From Lachnospiraceae bacterium (GTDB taxonomy: Bacteria; Bacillota; Clostridia; Lachnospirales; Lachnospiraceae), in assembly GCA_910575835.1 (NCBI GenBank), contig CAJTGB010000003.1, positions 62,001 to 126,000 on the forward strand: DNA of 64,000 nucleotides, in the 5' to 3' direction. Positions 42,913 to 53,182 of this stretch are shown here, piece by piece. Made by a program: the position numbers and the translations under genes. A model generated the notes under the pieces. The model made no database searches. It was not told where the DNA came from and saw only the letters and a list, made by a program, of their open reading frames with translations. The number at the start of each line of letters is the position of its first letter. The stretch's first letter is position 1.

Positions 42913-43328
42913 CTTATCCTTCTGTAGACCTCCTTTGTAATCCTTTCATGAGAAAAGCCTCTGAATTCTTCCGTCCTCACAAGCTCCCATCCTCCGTCTG
43001 TAAGATCAAGCCCGAACCGCAGATCGGCCGGATACCGCCTGTTCCAGCGGTACAGGATCACGCCCTCCAGCCCCTTCGGACACTCTCTTAGATCCGCATC
43101 CTCCGCGAAGCAGTATTCCCCTTCCCCGGCGCCTTCCATGTAATCTTCCCTTACCGTGACCGGAATATCTCCGTATTCTTCAAACAAAGGGACCGAGCGG
43201 GCATTCATATACAGCATCCTTCCTTGGCACTCTTCTGCAACATCCTTAATAAGAGCGCGGTCCTGGCTCTGGCGGCGGCCGTGGAACATCATTCCATATT
43301 CCTCATCTACACAGACAATTACAATCAT
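42909..43328 (-). CDS. Conserved small protein of unknown function
   Basis: 139 residues starting MIVIVCVDEEYGMMFHGRRQ. I have seen this opening in Firmicute proteins of uncertain annotation but know no function. There is no signal peptide, membrane helix or recognised catalytic motif. The ATG at 43328 is chosen because an upstream frame (to 43403) begins with unrelated-looking sequence and AAAGGCGGC lies before 43328. The last four bases overlap the nuclease start (ATGA), so the two are translated together, which suggests a shared role. Confidence 0.65.
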   Translation of the reverse strand: MIVIVCVDEEYGMMFHGRRQSQDRALIKDVAEECQGRMLYMNARSVPLFEEYGDIPVTVREDYMEGAGEGEYCFAEDADLRECPKGLEGVILYRWNRRYPADLRFGLDLTDGGWELVRTEEFRGFSHERITKEVYRRIR

Positions 43329-43424
43329 ACGCTTTTTGCCGCCTTTCTTCAAACATTTTCTTCTATTTATTGTACCAGAAACACCGCAATAATCAAGAAA
43401 CAAAGTTTTCTAATATCACAAAAA

Positions 43425-43460
43425 AGCCGTTATGTCCTCCAAAATACCAACATAACGGCT
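43425..43460 (-). terminator. Terminator after the sugar ABC operon
   Basis: An 11-bp perfect stem, AGCCGTTATGT with ACATAACGGCT, 14-base loop, followed on the minus strand by TTTTTTGTG. It lies 17 bases past the permease stop. Confidence 0.85.
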
Positions 43461-43476
43461 GCTTACTCTCTATATA

Positions 43477-44427
43477 CTAATTCGCTCTTCTCTTCTTCTG
43501 ATAACAATCAAAACCAACGGCAAGTACAAGTACGATTCCTAATACGATATTCTGTACCCAACTGTTCAGGTTGATCAATACCATACCGTTGTTAAGCGCA
43601 CTGATGATGAATGTTCCGGCTACTACTCCTGACATTCTTCCTGATCCGCCTGATACGGAGACACCGCCGAGAACTACACAGGTGATGACCTTGAATTCAT
43701 ATCCAAGTCCCGCGTTACCCATACCGGAATTCACACGTGACAGCAGTACAAGCCCTGCAAGCCCCGCAAAGAATCCTGACAATGCGAATACCAGGTATTT
43801 GACTCTCCCTGTACGGATACCGGACAGCCTTGCCGCTTCAATGTTCCCGCCTACCGCATAAAAGTAGCGTCCGAAATACGTCTTATTCAGGATGAATGCA
43901 CCCAGTGCAAAACAGAGGATCATAATAATTACCGGCACAGGCACAGGACCGATCTTACCCTGGCCGAAGACCTTGAACGACTCTGTAAATCCGTTGATCG
44001 GCTGTCCGTCGCAGATGATCAGCGCGATACCTGAAAATGCCGTCTGTGTAGCAAAGGTTGCGATCAATGCCGGAATTCCTATGGTTGACACCATGAATCC
44101 GTTCAGCAGACCGATCAGCGTAGACGCCGCCAGCGTAATGATAATCGCAAGTCCCATAGGCACACCCATATTAACCATCAGATAAGAACATAACACATTC
44201 ACAAAAGTGATGATCGAACCCGTTGCCAGGTCGATATCTCCGAGCAGGATCACGAAGGTCATACCTACGGAAGCAATTCCCCACACCGCTACCTGACGGA
44301 GCATGATCAACAGATTGGTTCCCGTAATAAATCTTGGATTCGCAATCGTAAACCCTATACAAAGTACAATGAATACCACCCATATTGCCTGACTCTTGAA
44401 TAAATTCTTTATATTATTTTCCTTCAT
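43477..44427 (-). CDS. Ribose-type sugar ABC transporter permease (RbsC-like)
   Basis: 316 residues, eight to ten helices, with the family segments GIASVGMTFVILLGDIDLATGSI and VSGGSGRMSGVVAGTFIISALNNGMVLINL. The length is typical of CUT2 permeases. It is 12 bases after the ATPase gene and ends the operon. The exact sugar cannot be told; an SDR dehydrogenase in the operon suggests a sugar or polyol that is oxidised after entry. The binding-protein gene of the same operon is frameshifted, so transport may be lost in this strain. Confidence 0.88.
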   Translation of the reverse strand: MKENNIKNLFKSQAIWVVFIVLCIGFTIANPRFITGTNLLIMLRQVAVWGIASVGMTFVILLGDIDLATGSIITFVNVLCSYLMVNMGVPMGLAIIITLAASTLIGLLNGFMVSTIGIPALIATFATQTAFSGIALIICDGQPINGFTESFKVFGQGKIGPVPVPVIIMILCFALGAFILNKTYFGRYFYAVGGNIEAARLSGIRTGRVKYLVFALSGFFAGLAGLVLLSRVNSGMGNAGLGYEFKVITCVVLGGVSVSGGSGRMSGVVAGTFIISALNNGMVLINLNSWVQNIVLGIVLVLAVGFDCYQKKRRAN

Positions 44428-44439
44428 CGCTCCACCCTC

Positions 44440-45942
44440 CTACTCATTCGACGCCGCGGACGCATACGTCATGATCGTCTCCTGGCTAAATTCTTCTTTG
44501 CGTAATTCGCCGGTCATGTTACCCTCTGCCAATACGAGGATCCTGTCGGACATTCCCATCAGCTCTTCCATCTCGGATGAGATCATCAGAATTGATTTCC
44601 CTTCCTTCTCTACCAGATCGTTCATCAGCTTATATATCTCATACTTCGCCCCTATATCAATACCTCTGGTAGGCTCGTCGAAGATGATCAGTTCCGAATT
44701 CGCTGCCATCCATCTTCCAAGGATAACCTTCTGCTGATTACCGCCGCTTAAGTTCTTGATAAGCTGATCCAGGTTCGGAGTCTTGATCGCCATGTTATCC
44801 CGGTACTTCTCGGCAATCTCCAATTCCTTCTTCTCATCGATCACGCTGAAACGCGAATTCCGCTCGTATATCGGCATGTTGATATTATTCTTGATCGATA
44901 CCCCGAGCATCGCGCCATGGCGTTTTCTGTCCTCCGGCACCAGTGCGATCCCAAGATCGATGGCTTCTCTCGGACTCTTTGGATCGATCTCTTTCCCTTT
45001 GTAGATCATCTGCCCGGACTTCTTGGGCACAGCCCCGAAGATCATCTCCGCAAGTTCCGTGCGGCCCGCGCCGACCAGTCCGCCAAGCCCCAGTATCTCG
45101 CCCTTATGAAGCTTCAGGCTGATATTGCGGTCGCCGTTGCCGGTTACACCTTTGAGTTCCAGAATCACTTCATTATGATCAATACAGTCTCCTCTCGGCG
45201 GATACGTCTCTGTCAGCTCGCGCCCGACCATGAGCTGGATCAGTTCTTCCACCTGGCTCTGCTTCGTGATCAGCGTCTTCACATACTCTCCGTCCCGGAT
45301 AACGACGATACGGTCTGAGAGCCTGTAGATCTCCTCCAGCCTGTGTGAAATGTAGATGATGGAGACGCCTTTCTTTCTTAAGAGCTCAACCACCTCAAAC
45401 ATGCTCTCTACCTCTGCGCTTGTCAGAGGAGCCGACGGTTCATCCATGATCAATATCCTTGCGTTCTGCTGGATCGCCTTAGCGATCTCCACCATCTGCT
45501 GATAACCTACCGTCAGGTCTTTCATCATTGCCTTGGGATCGATCTTGATATGTAACTGCTCGAACGCCTTGGCCGCTTCTGCTTCCATCGCCTTCTTGTC
45601 TACGACGATCCCTTTCCTTATCGGGCGTCCCAGGAACAGGTTCTCCGCTGCCGACAATTCCTTTACATTATTGAATTCCTGATAAATGATCGCGATTCCG
45701 TTCTCCGACGCAAGCTGAGGCGTCATACTGGAAAATTCTCTGCCGTTCACAATAATCTTGCCGGAGGTCGGAATAACCGCTCCTGAACAGCATTTGATCA
45801 GTGTAGATTTTCCTGCGCCGTTTTCCCCGATCAACGCCAGGATCTCACCTGCCTTCAGTTCCAATGTAACATCCTTCAGTGCAACGACACCCGGGTATTC
45901 TTTTCTTATATGCTGTAATTGTAATACATATTCTTCGCTCAT
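44440..45942 (-). CDS. Ribose-type sugar ABC transporter ATPase (RbsA-like)
   Basis: 500 residues with two fused ATPase domains as in RbsA/MglA. The first has Walker A GENGAGKSTLIK, TVGYQQMVEIAKAIQQN and ILIMDEPSAPLT; the second has the relaxed LGGLVGAGRTEL P-loop, NLSGGNQQKVILGRWM and IIFDEPTRGIDIGAKYEIY. That asymmetry is normal for CUT2 ATPases. It lies 27 bases after the binding-protein gene and 12 before the permease. Confidence 0.92.
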   Translation of the reverse strand: MSEEYVLQLQHIRKEYPGVVALKDVTLELKAGEILALIGENGAGKSTLIKCCSGAVIPTSGKIIVNGREFSSMTPQLASENGIAIIYQEFNNVKELSAAENLFLGRPIRKGIVVDKKAMEAEAAKAFEQLHIKIDPKAMMKDLTVGYQQMVEIAKAIQQNARILIMDEPSAPLTSAEVESMFEVVELLRKKGVSIIYISHRLEEIYRLSDRIVVIRDGEYVKTLITKQSQVEELIQLMVGRELTETYPPRGDCIDHNEVILELKGVTGNGDRNISLKLHKGEILGLGGLVGAGRTELAEMIFGAVPKKSGQMIYKGKEIDPKSPREAIDLGIALVPEDRKRHGAMLGVSIKNNINMPIYERNSRFSVIDEKKELEIAEKYRDNMAIKTPNLDQLIKNLSGGNQQKVILGRWMAANSELIIFDEPTRGIDIGAKYEIYKLMNDLVEKEGKSILMISSEMEELMGMSDRILVLAEGNMTGELRKEEFSQETIMTYASAASNE

Positions 45943-45969
45943 ATTCGTCCCCCGTGACTATATTCTCTA

Positions 45970-46946
45970 CTACATTCCTTCTAACACCTTATCAACATTC
46001 TCCATGGTGATCGGTCCGATCTCACGATATATATTCTTATCTGATGAGAAGTCTTCTCCTGACAGGATACGCTCGAACATATCGGCACAGGCCTTGGCCG
46101 TATCTTCGTTGGACCCTTCAAATCCCACGATCGCCCTTACCGCTTCATTGCCTGCCTTCAGGGAATCCAACTGCTGCAGGGTCACGTCCGTCGTGATCAC
46201 ACCGTAATTCTCTGGAATACTTCCTTTGCCAAACTCCGCAAGAAGCGCTTCGTTCGAACCGATCATGGCGCCTGCGCAGACGCCTACAAATACATTGGCG
46301 TCAGGGTGCGCCGACATAACCGTCTCAACGTTCGTCTGCGCTTCGGGAGCCTCAAGACCGTCCACCTCTGCGATGATCTCATAATTATCCTCGCAGTTAT
46401 CCGCAAGCCCTTCCTTGATACCGTCCGCTCTCTCTAACAGAACCTTCGTAGACGGATAGCCGATGACCGTAACCTGTGCTTTCTCGTCCTCGGTGTAATG
46501 TTCGTTGATGAACTCCGACGCCGTCCTCCCGATCTCTCTTCCCAGATCTGTGTTGTCGAGAACCCAGTTTGCCGTGGTGTTCTCCATCGGGTCATCCCAG
46601 CACATCACCTTGATGTCTGCTTCCATTGCCTCGCTGCAGATCCCTTCGACAGAATTCGCATCTGCCGGATGCACCATGATCAGATCGCATCCTGATATGA
46701 TGAGTTCTCGACCTGCCCTACCTGAGTTCCTGCGTTGTTGTCACAGCCGACAATGGTGTACTCCCATCCTCTCGCATCCATCTCCTGTTCAAGCTTTCCC
46801 ATGACACCGGCCCAGTACGCGTTGGATAGATTCTGGATCGTGATGCCTATCTTAATAGTGCCGTCATCACGTGTATCCGCACATCCCATCAACATGAGCC
46901 CGGTCATAGACACGCACAGAAGCGCTGCCAGAATCCTGTTCTTCAT
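45970..46946 (-). pseudogene. Sugar-binding lipoprotein gene with a one-base frameshift
   Basis: The start at 46946 (AAAAGGAGGAAGAGGT before the ATG) gives a lipoprotein signal ending LMLMGCAD and a binding-protein N-terminus (KIGITIQNLSNAYWAGVMGKL). At about 46703 the frame breaks: it then reads SSYQDAI and stops at 46680. Adding one base at AACTC (giving AACTTC) restores QVEN-F-IISGCDLIMVHPADANSVEGI and joins the second frame, which runs cleanly to 45970 (NVETVMSAHPDANVFVGVCAGAM...). So this is one CUT2-type binding protein of about 325 residues, split by a single-base loss, real or a sequencing error. Without it the RbsAC pair would lack its ligand receptor. Confidence 0.85.
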
Positions 46947-47063
46947 ACCTCTTCCTCCTTTTAATTTTATATAATATATAGCTACGCTATTAGCTATCTC
47001 AGACAGTAAATTTTTATATTTATATAATATCTGCAAGACTCCCTGAACCTTGCAGATATAAGT

Positions 47064-47840
47064 TTAAAAACAGGTAAATGCTCCGTCTACGATAATATCT
47101 GATCCAGTCGTAAAGCTGCTGGTATCTCCGGCCAAGTATACGACGATAGACTGCAGCTCTTCCGGCCTTCCAAGCCTTCCCATCGGCGCCATAGCGTTCC
47201 ACTGCTCAATGAGCGGCTTCAATGCTTCGGAGTTAAGCGTCAGATCCGTTCCGATGTATCCCGGGCTTATGCAGTTCACACGTACTCCCTTCTTCGCCCA
47301 CTCAATCGCCAGTGACTTCGTCAGCATGCTTACGCCTGCCTTGGACGCGTTGTACGCGCACTGCGGCTGCGGCACGTTCACGATATGTCCTGACATAGAC
47401 GCCGTGTTGATGATGGAACCGTATCCCTGCTTCAGCATCACTCTTCCCGCCGCCGTAGCGCATAAGAACACACCGTTCAGGTTGATGTTGATAACCTTGT
47501 TCCACTGATCGAATGTCATCTCCTCTGCCGGAACATTCAGGCAGATCCCCGCGTTATTGAAGCACGCATCCAGCTTCCCGTATGTATCGACTACCTTTGC
47601 GACCATAGCCTCCACATCGTCCTTGCAGGTCACATCGCACTTGACCGCAATCGTCTTAGAACCTGTTGCCTCTGCGATCTCTTTCGCGGTGCTCTCGGCT
47701 CCTTCAAGATTGATGTCCACGATCGCCACGTCCGCGCCCGCTTCTGCCAATGCCGTCGCCACTGATTTCCCGATTCCGCTTGCTCCTCCTGTTACATAGA
47801 TTGCCTTGCCGTCCAGTCTCATTTTCTCGATAATACCCAT
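47064..47840 (-). CDS. Short-chain dehydrogenase/reductase (SDR)
   Basis: 258 residues, classical SDR: cofactor motif TGGASGIG (17-24), Asp at the end of beta-2 (VDIN, favouring NAD), NNAG (95-98), catalytic Ser in NTASMSG, and YNASK with Tyr163 and Lys167. The PGYIGTDL segment and the C-terminal VDGAFTCF end follow. GAAGGAG precedes the ATG. It is the first gene of the sugar ABC operon (110 bases before the binding protein), so it probably oxidises the imported sugar or polyol. Confidence 0.9.
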   Translation of the reverse strand: MGIIEKMRLDGKAIYVTGGASGIGKSVATALAEAGADVAIVDINLEGAESTAKEIAEATGSKTIAVKCDVTCKDDVEAMVAKVVDTYGKLDACFNNAGICLNVPAEEMTFDQWNKVININLNGVFLCATAAGRVMLKQGYGSIINTASMSGHIVNVPQPQCAYNASKAGVSMLTKSLAIEWAKKGVRVNCISPGYIGTDLTLNSEALKPLIEQWNAMAPMGRLGRPEELQSIVVYLAGDTSSFTTGSDIIVDGAFTCF

Positions 47841-47879
47841 CTTCGCTTCTCCTTCACTTCATTAATTATGTTCGTTTCT

Positions 47880-47969
47880 GTTTTTTACAAATTATTTTTA
47901 TAAATATATTTTATAAAATCAATTTATAAAAGTTGTTACCATTATATATCTTTACTATATTCAGCACAA
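47880..47969 (-). promoter_or_regulatory. Promoter and AT palindromes of the SDR-sugar ABC operon
   Basis: TTGTGC (47964-47969), 17 bp, TATAAT (47941-47946). Between it and the SDR start are three TTTATAAA-type palindromes within about 45 bases, possible operator half-sites or simply AT-rich sequence. From 47970 to 48191 I see only AT-rich sequence with no gene or RNA that I can support. Confidence 0.5.
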
Positions 47970-48191
47970 GATGTAATATCAAACAAAATATCTATATCAT
48001 TTTTATCTATAATCCACAAGAAGCGTCGACATTCTTATATCTATCTACTTTATTAATCTAATTATTAAAGTCTTTATTAAATTGTTTAGATTTTACCACA
48101 ATCAGCATATTATTTCAATACCTTTTTACAAATTTTGTTACACATTTTTTATCAGTCTGAACCGGCGCATCTTCCGATACGCCGATCTGTG

Positions 48192-48839
<648 letters not shown>

Positions 48840-48910
48840 TTATCCCCTATCTCATTTTAATCTGCATCGTACTCTGAGCATAGATGTTGCTTTTCGGCAC
48901 TTTCAGTTTT

Positions 48911-48923
48911 AAAGTGACACTTT
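48911..48923. promoter_or_regulatory. Palindromic operator before the XRE regulator
   Basis: AAAGTGACACTTT is a perfect palindrome with a further CACTTT half-site just upstream near 48897. It is placed in the divergent promoter region of the recombinase and XRE genes, as expected for an autoregulatory Cro/CI-type site. Confidence 0.5.
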
Positions 48924-48986
48924 GCATGTTCTTTTCTGCCACAATTGGTAAAATATTCCATAATGTACAAAGGAGGACTTCTTATC

Positions 48987-49337
48987 ATGGCATTCGCCGA
49001 GAAACTAAAAGCTTTACGTCAGAAAAATAACATGTCACAGGAGTATGTCGCACAGCGCATAAATGTCGCGCGTTCTACTATCGCAGGCTACGAAACAAAG
49101 AACCGGCAGCCGTCACACGAAAAGCTGATAGCATTTTCCAATCTTTTTCATGTACCAGTTGATTATCTTCTTGATGGTACACATTCCGACTCTATATCAC
49201 TGGATGTATCCCCTACGGATTCTGTCAATGCACAAAATCTGCTGCTGAGATACTACCGCCTGTCTGCCCGCTCCCAGGATGATCTGCTCAGGCACCTTCA
49301 TTTGCTGGAATTACAGGATGAAGAACTTGACAAATAA
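48987..49337 (+). CDS. XRE-family helix-turn-helix regulator
   Basis: 116 residues. The helix-turn-helix (FAEKLKALRQKNNMSQEYVAQRINVARSTIAGYETKNRQPSHEKL) occupies residues 3-60 and is of the Cro/CI type common in Firmicutes; VPVDYLLDGT closes the domain. The C-terminal 50 residues are a helical tail with no recognised peptidase. The ATG at 48987 has AAAGGAGGAC at good spacing; the longer frame from 48945 does not. It reads away from the serine recombinase. Confidence 0.85.
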   Translation: MAFAEKLKALRQKNNMSQEYVAQRINVARSTIAGYETKNRQPSHEKLIAFSNLFHVPVDYLLDGTHSDSISLDVSPTDSVNAQNLLLRYYRLSARSQDDLLRHLHLLELQDEELDK

Positions 49338-49390
49338 CAGGCCGGCGAAGATCCGCAAGCAGGAGAAGGAATCGGCCGACAGCAGAAAAA

Positions 49391-49435
49391 AAGGCACCGC
49401 ACCGGCGGATGACCCGCCGGCGTGATGCCTTTTTG
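49391..49435. terminator. Bidirectional terminator between XRE and zinc-ribbon genes
   Basis: GGCA/TGCC outer and CCGGCGG/CCGCCGG inner stems, with an internal loop. Runs of A before and T after make it work for both convergent genes. Confidence 0.75.
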
Positions 49436-49459
49436 TGTACTATATGATACGCTGATTTT

Positions 49460-50026
49460 CTATCTGAAGAACTTAATCTTCCCAATAAGCGGAAGTTCCC
49501 TTCTCTCTCCCTTGCACGCCGTCACGATTCCCATTACAAGAATAATGAACACTGCCAGATCTATGATATCAAACGCCCATGAGAACAGTCCCCCTCCGAA
49601 ATGGAAGAACGAGGGCAGACCGAAAAACCAATTCCCTTCTACAAAATCTATGATGTTCGACAATATGTAGAGCACAAGCCCCTGGTTCACATGCTGCCTG
49701 ACATACTGCGACCGCTTATCTCCGGCGATCAGCGGAATCAGCACCAGTATTCCCAGGTAAGACAGCACGCCCATCGCCTTATTCTGGCGTACCTCGCTCT
49801 GGTCAAAATACTCGGCCGAACCGAAATACTCCGCCCGGTATGCCTGTCTGGAATCCGCTGTCCCTGAACCGCTGCTCTGTCCGTAAGCATATCCCTGTCC
49901 GTATGTATATCCCTGTCCGTATGTATATTCCTGTCTGCCGCCAAGCTCCGGTATCGGCGCACCGCACTGCGGACATGACATAGTTCCGTCATCTACCTTT
50001 GCACCACATTTTACGCAATAAGCCAT
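49460..50026 (-). CDS. Zinc-ribbon membrane protein
   Basis: 188 residues. An N-terminal zinc ribbon (YCVKCGAKVDDGTMSCPQCG), then a short hexapeptide repeat, YTYGQG-type, coded by 18-bp repeats, then a DUF4870/YtxG-like membrane part with about three helices (ALSYLGILVLIPLIAG-like region, YVRQHVNQGLVLYILSNII, and IIDLAVFIILVMGIVTACKG). The VRQHVNQGL motif is frequent in DUF4870 proteins. Function unknown; proteins of this plan are common and often near stress genes. Confidence 0.75.
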   Translation of the reverse strand: MAYCVKCGAKVDDGTMSCPQCGAPIPELGGRQEYTYGQGYTYGQGYAYGQSSGSGTADSRQAYRAEYFGSAEYFDQSEVRQNKAMGVLSYLGILVLIPLIAGDKRSQYVRQHVNQGLVLYILSNIIDFVEGNWFFGLPSFFHFGGGLFSWAFDIIDLAVFIILVMGIVTACKGERRELPLIGKIKFFR

Positions 50027-50135
50027 AACTCTTCTTTCCTTTCCCTGTGCTTTTGTTCTGCTACCATTCTATTGTATTCCTAATTCTTCTTAAACGCAAT
50101 CTTTTTCCTGTCTAAAGTCCCGGAATCTCCGGGTA

Positions 50136-50603
50136 TCAGCTAAAATTCCGTATCTTAAAGTCCCTCTGCGCCTCTCTCTGCTGGTCCTTCTTCGCAATAT
50201 CCTGACGCTTGTCGTATAATTTCTTACCCTTTGCCAGACCGATCTCAATCTTGACCAGGCTGCCCTTGAAGTACACCTTAAGCGGCACCACCGCCACTCC
50301 CTTCTCCTTGGTCTTGCCGAGCATCTTATTGATCTCCGACTTGTGAAGAAGGAGCTTACGGATCCGCAGAGGATCCTTATTGAATATATTGCCCTTCTCA
50401 TAGGGACTGATATGCATACCGTAGATATAGACCTCCCCGTTCTCCACCCGGATGAACGACTCCTTGATACTGCACTTGCCCATCCGCAGGGACTTCACCT
50501 CTGTTCCGTGCAGCGCGATTCCCGCCTCGTAAGTATCCAGTATAAAATAATCGTGGTATGCCTTCTTATTGTTCGCAATCATCTTGCCATTCGTCTTCGC
50601 CAT
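50136..50603 (-). CDS. smpB: SsrA-binding protein SmpB
   Basis: 155 residues. Partner of tmRNA in ribosome rescue. The OB-fold start [31 protein letters not shown] and the basic C-terminal tail [23 protein letters not shown] are typical. The ATG at 50603 has GGAGGGGG upstream; an in-frame ATG at 50642 lies inside rnr and is rejected. The start overlaps the end of rnr by 38 bases. No tmRNA gene is visible in the gap before the zinc-ribbon gene. Confidence 0.95.
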   Translation of the reverse strand: MAKTNGKMIANNKKAYHDYFILDTYEAGIALHGTEVKSLRMGKCSIKESFIRVENGEVYIYGMHISPYEKGNIFNKDPLRIRKLLLHKSEINKMLGKTKEKGVAVVPLKVYFKGSLVKIEIGLAKGKKLYDKRQDIAKKDQQREAQRDFKIRNFS

Positions 50604-52752
50604 CTGTCTGCCCCCTCCCTGGTGCATTTCCCACCGCTTCAAAGTCTATCGTCCGCATCAACCGATCCACACCAAGGACCCTCACACGTATCTGCTGACC
50701 TAATTTGTATGATCTGCGGGTATGGCTCCCCACCATCTCATATCTGTCTTCATAGTAATCATAATGATCATCCGTCATATTCGTCACATGCACCAATCCC
50801 TCCACCGTATTCGGAAGTTCCACGTACATGCCCCATTTGGTCATCCCTGATATAACTCCGTCAAACTCTTCCCCGATATGCCGCTGCATATACTCCGCCT
50901 TCTTAAGCTTGACCGTCTCGCGCTCCGCTTCATCTGCCCTTCGTTCCATCTCGCTGGAATGCTTGGTCACTTCCTGAAGGATCCCGCGGTAATGCTCGAT
51001 CTTCTTCTCATCCATCCGTCCTCTTAAGTTATCCTTGATGATCCTATGAATCTGCAGATCAGGATATCTTCGGATCGGTGAGGTAAAATGCGTATAATAA
51101 TTCGCCGCCAGCCCGAAATGGCCGATATTCTCCGGCATATATCTCGCCTGCTTCATGGACCTAAGAGCCAGACGGCAGATCAGCGCCTCCTCCGGGGTAT
51201 TCTCTACTTTGGCAAGAAGCTTCTGTATCTCCTTGGGCCTGATCTCATTGACCCCAACGTGCATAGAATAACCGAAATTATTGATAAATGTCGCAAGCGC
51301 ACGTATCTTCTCTTCATCCGGCACCTCATGGGTCCGGTACACGAAGGGAAGCTCCTGCCAGTAATAATCCTCCGCCACCGTCTCGTTGGCCAGAAGCATG
51401 AAGTCTTCTATGATCTTCGTCGCCGCATTGCGGTCGTAAGGCTTGATATCCAACGGCTTCCCGTCCCCGTCAAGCACCAGCTTCGTCTCCGGGAAATCAA
51501 AATCAATAGATCCCCGCCTCTGCCGCCTTGCGCGCAGGATCCCAGACAGCTCATACATCCGCTCAAACATCGGAACCAGACTGCGGTATCTCTCCCTCTC
51601 CTCTGGATCCTGATCCACCAGTATCTTCGCAACGCTGGTGTATGTCATCCTCTCATCTACATGGATCACCGTCTCCGCGATCTCGTGCCCGATCACGATC
51701 CCCTTCCCATTCACCGTCATAATACAGCTAAGCGCCAGACGGTCTGTCCCTGCATTCAGAGAACAGATCCCGTTCGACAGCTTATGCGGAAGCATCGGGA
51801 TGACCCGGTCCGCAAGGTAGACGCTCGTCCCCCTCTCCCTGGCTTCCCTGTCGAGCGCGCTGTTCTCCTGCACATAATTGGTCACATCCGCAATATGGAC
51901 GCCCAGGATATAGTTGTCCCCCTCTCTTGTAACCGAGACAGCATCGTCTAAGTCCCTGGCATCCTCTCCATCGATGGTCACCATCTGCCAGTCACGGATA
52001 TCCTTCCTTCCTGCCATATCCGCCTCGCTTACATCCTTCCCTACCCGTTCCGCCTGGTTCAGGAGCTTCTCTGAGAATTCTGTCGGAAGCCCGTAGCCCC
52101 TGACAATTGACATGATATCCGTCCCCGGATCGTTGATATGGCCGATGATCTCTGTCACCCTGCCCTCCGGCTTCTTCCCCCCGTCTCCGTAAGAAGTCAG
52201 CTTCGCCACGACCTTATGGCCGTTCACCGCCCCCTTCGACTTCTCAATGGGAATGAAGATATCCCTGGCAAATCTCTGATTATCCGGTATGACAAAGCCA
52301 AATTTCTGATTATCCTTATGCTGGTACAGACCGACGATCTCCGTCAATCCTCTGGATATGATCCTCACGATCTTCCCTTCCCGGCTCCGTCCCCGCGCTT
52401 CCCTTGTAAGCACGAATTCCACCTGATCTCCGTCAAATGCGCCGTTAATATCCTCCTCGCCGATGAACACGTCCGCCTCTTCATCCTCCGTCACAACGAA
52501 TCCGAATCCTCTCGCGTTCGCACGGAATACCCCCGTCAGGCGCTTCGCCTCTCCCCGGCAGTATTTGCCCCGCTTGGACAGGTATATCCTTCCGTCCGCC
52601 TCTAATGAATCCAGCACTTCCCGAAGTTCGTCCCTCTTCTCTCTGGGAACATTAAGGAGCATAGCCAGCTCTTTAAACTTCATGGGTACATACAGGCTGT
52701 CGTACATCAGATCGCAGACAACCTTTTTCCTCTTCTCTAATCCCTGTTCCAT
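50566..52752 (-). CDS. rnr: Ribonuclease R
   Basis: 728 residues, a 3'-5' exoribonuclease of the RNB family. N-terminal helix-turn-helix and cold-shock domains (1-230), the RNB catalytic core with the acidic motif [16 protein letters not shown] near residue 260, [19 protein letters not shown]-like sequence ([20 protein letters not shown]), and an S1 domain ([28 protein letters not shown]) near 625-700. The order secG-rnr-smpB is the common one in Firmicutes. Confidence 0.95.
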   Translation of the reverse strand: MEQGLEKRKKVVCDLMYDSLYVPMKFKELAMLLNVPREKRDELREVLDSLEADGRIYLSKRGKYCRGEAKRLTGVFRANARGFGFVVTEDEEADVFIGEEDINGAFDGDQVEFVLTREARGRSREGKIVRIISRGLTEIVGLYQHKDNQKFGFVIPDNQRFARDIFIPIEKSKGAVNGHKVVAKLTSYGDGGKKPEGRVTEIIGHINDPGTDIMSIVRGYGLPTEFSEKLLNQAERVGKDVSEADMAGRKDIRDWQMVTIDGEDARDLDDAVSVTREGDNYILGVHIADVTNYVQENSALDREARERGTSVYLADRVIPMLPHKLSNGICSLNAGTDRLALSCIMTVNGKGIVIGHEIAETVIHVDERMTYTSVAKILVDQDPEERERYRSLVPMFERMYELSGILRARRQRRGSIDFDFPETKLVLDGDGKPLDIKPYDRNAATKIIEDFMLLANETVAEDYYWQELPFVYRTHEVPDEEKIRALATFINNFGYSMHVGVNEIRPKEIQKLLAKVENTPEEALICRLALRSMKQARYMPENIGHFGLAANYYTHFTSPIRRYPDLQIHRIIKDNLRGRMDEKKIEHYRGILQEVTKHSSEMERRADEAERETVKLKKAEYMQRHIGEEFDGVISGMTKWGMYVELPNTVEGLVHVTNMTDDHYDYYEDRYEMVGSHTRRSYKLGQQIRVRVLGVDRLMRTIDFEAVGNAPGRGQTDGEDEWQDDCEQ

Positions 52753-52804
52753 CCTCTATCCCTCTCTGTTCGTAAGAGTTCTGAAATACCTATATATAGA
52801 AATA

Positions 52805-52826
52805 GACACTCCCACACAGGAGTGTC
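52805..52826 (-). terminator. Weak hairpin between secG and rnr
   Basis: An 8-bp stem GACACTCC/GGAGTGTC with a 6-base loop, followed on the minus strand by TATTTCTAT. A partial terminator or processing site rather than a full stop, since rnr has no clear promoter of its own. Confidence 0.45.
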
Positions 52827-52853
52827 CTAATGTTCTCATAAATATGCCTTCTC

Positions 52854-53096
52854 TTACGCAAATACCTTCAAATTCAACACTGCTGCCAGTACAATAAACA
52901 GGACTGCAAGGAACTTCGTAGACTTCACAAGCGCGCCCTCCATGGAACGTCCCTTGTTCTGTCCCCAGTAAGTGTCCGCCACGCCGCTGATCGTACCGAG
53001 TCCCGCGGACTTCCCTTCCTGCATCAGCACAATGGCTGTCAATGCAATACAGTCTATTGCAAATATGATCATTAATATTATCTTTAAAATCTCCAC
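52854..53096 (-). CDS. secG: Preprotein translocase subunit SecG
   Basis: 80 residues with two membrane helices (3-23 and about 57-77). The loop between them has VLMQEGKSAGLGTISG, the SecG hallmark. The start is a GTG with AGGAGGTG seven bases upstream. The promoter is at 53128-53156. It is the accessory subunit of the SecYEG channel. Confidence 0.93.
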   Translation of the reverse strand: MEILKIILMIIFAIDCIALTAIVLMQEGKSAGLGTISGVADTYWGQNKGRSMEGALVKSTKFLAVLFIVLAAVLNLKVFA

Positions 53097-53127
53097 CTTC
53101 TACACCTCCTGTGTCTGAACCTCTATT

Positions 53128-53156
53128 ATTCTAGCATAAGATGTCCGAAATAGCAA
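53128..53156 (-). promoter_or_regulatory. Promoter of secG-rnr-smpB
   Basis: TTGCTA (53151-53156), 17 bp, TAGAAT (53128-53133) on the minus strand, directly after the eno stop. Confidence 0.6.
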
Positions 53157-53182
53157 GGAGGGGGACGCAGTATTTTTTTATT

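Noticed and set aside
46680-47036. A separate small gene starting MQILYKYK
   Set aside because: The first 30 codons lack a ribosome site and the true start at 46946 has a strong one. The frame is the front half of the frameshifted binding protein.
50027-50135. tmRNA gene next to smpB
   Set aside because: The gap is too short and shows no tRNA-like ends or tag reading frame.
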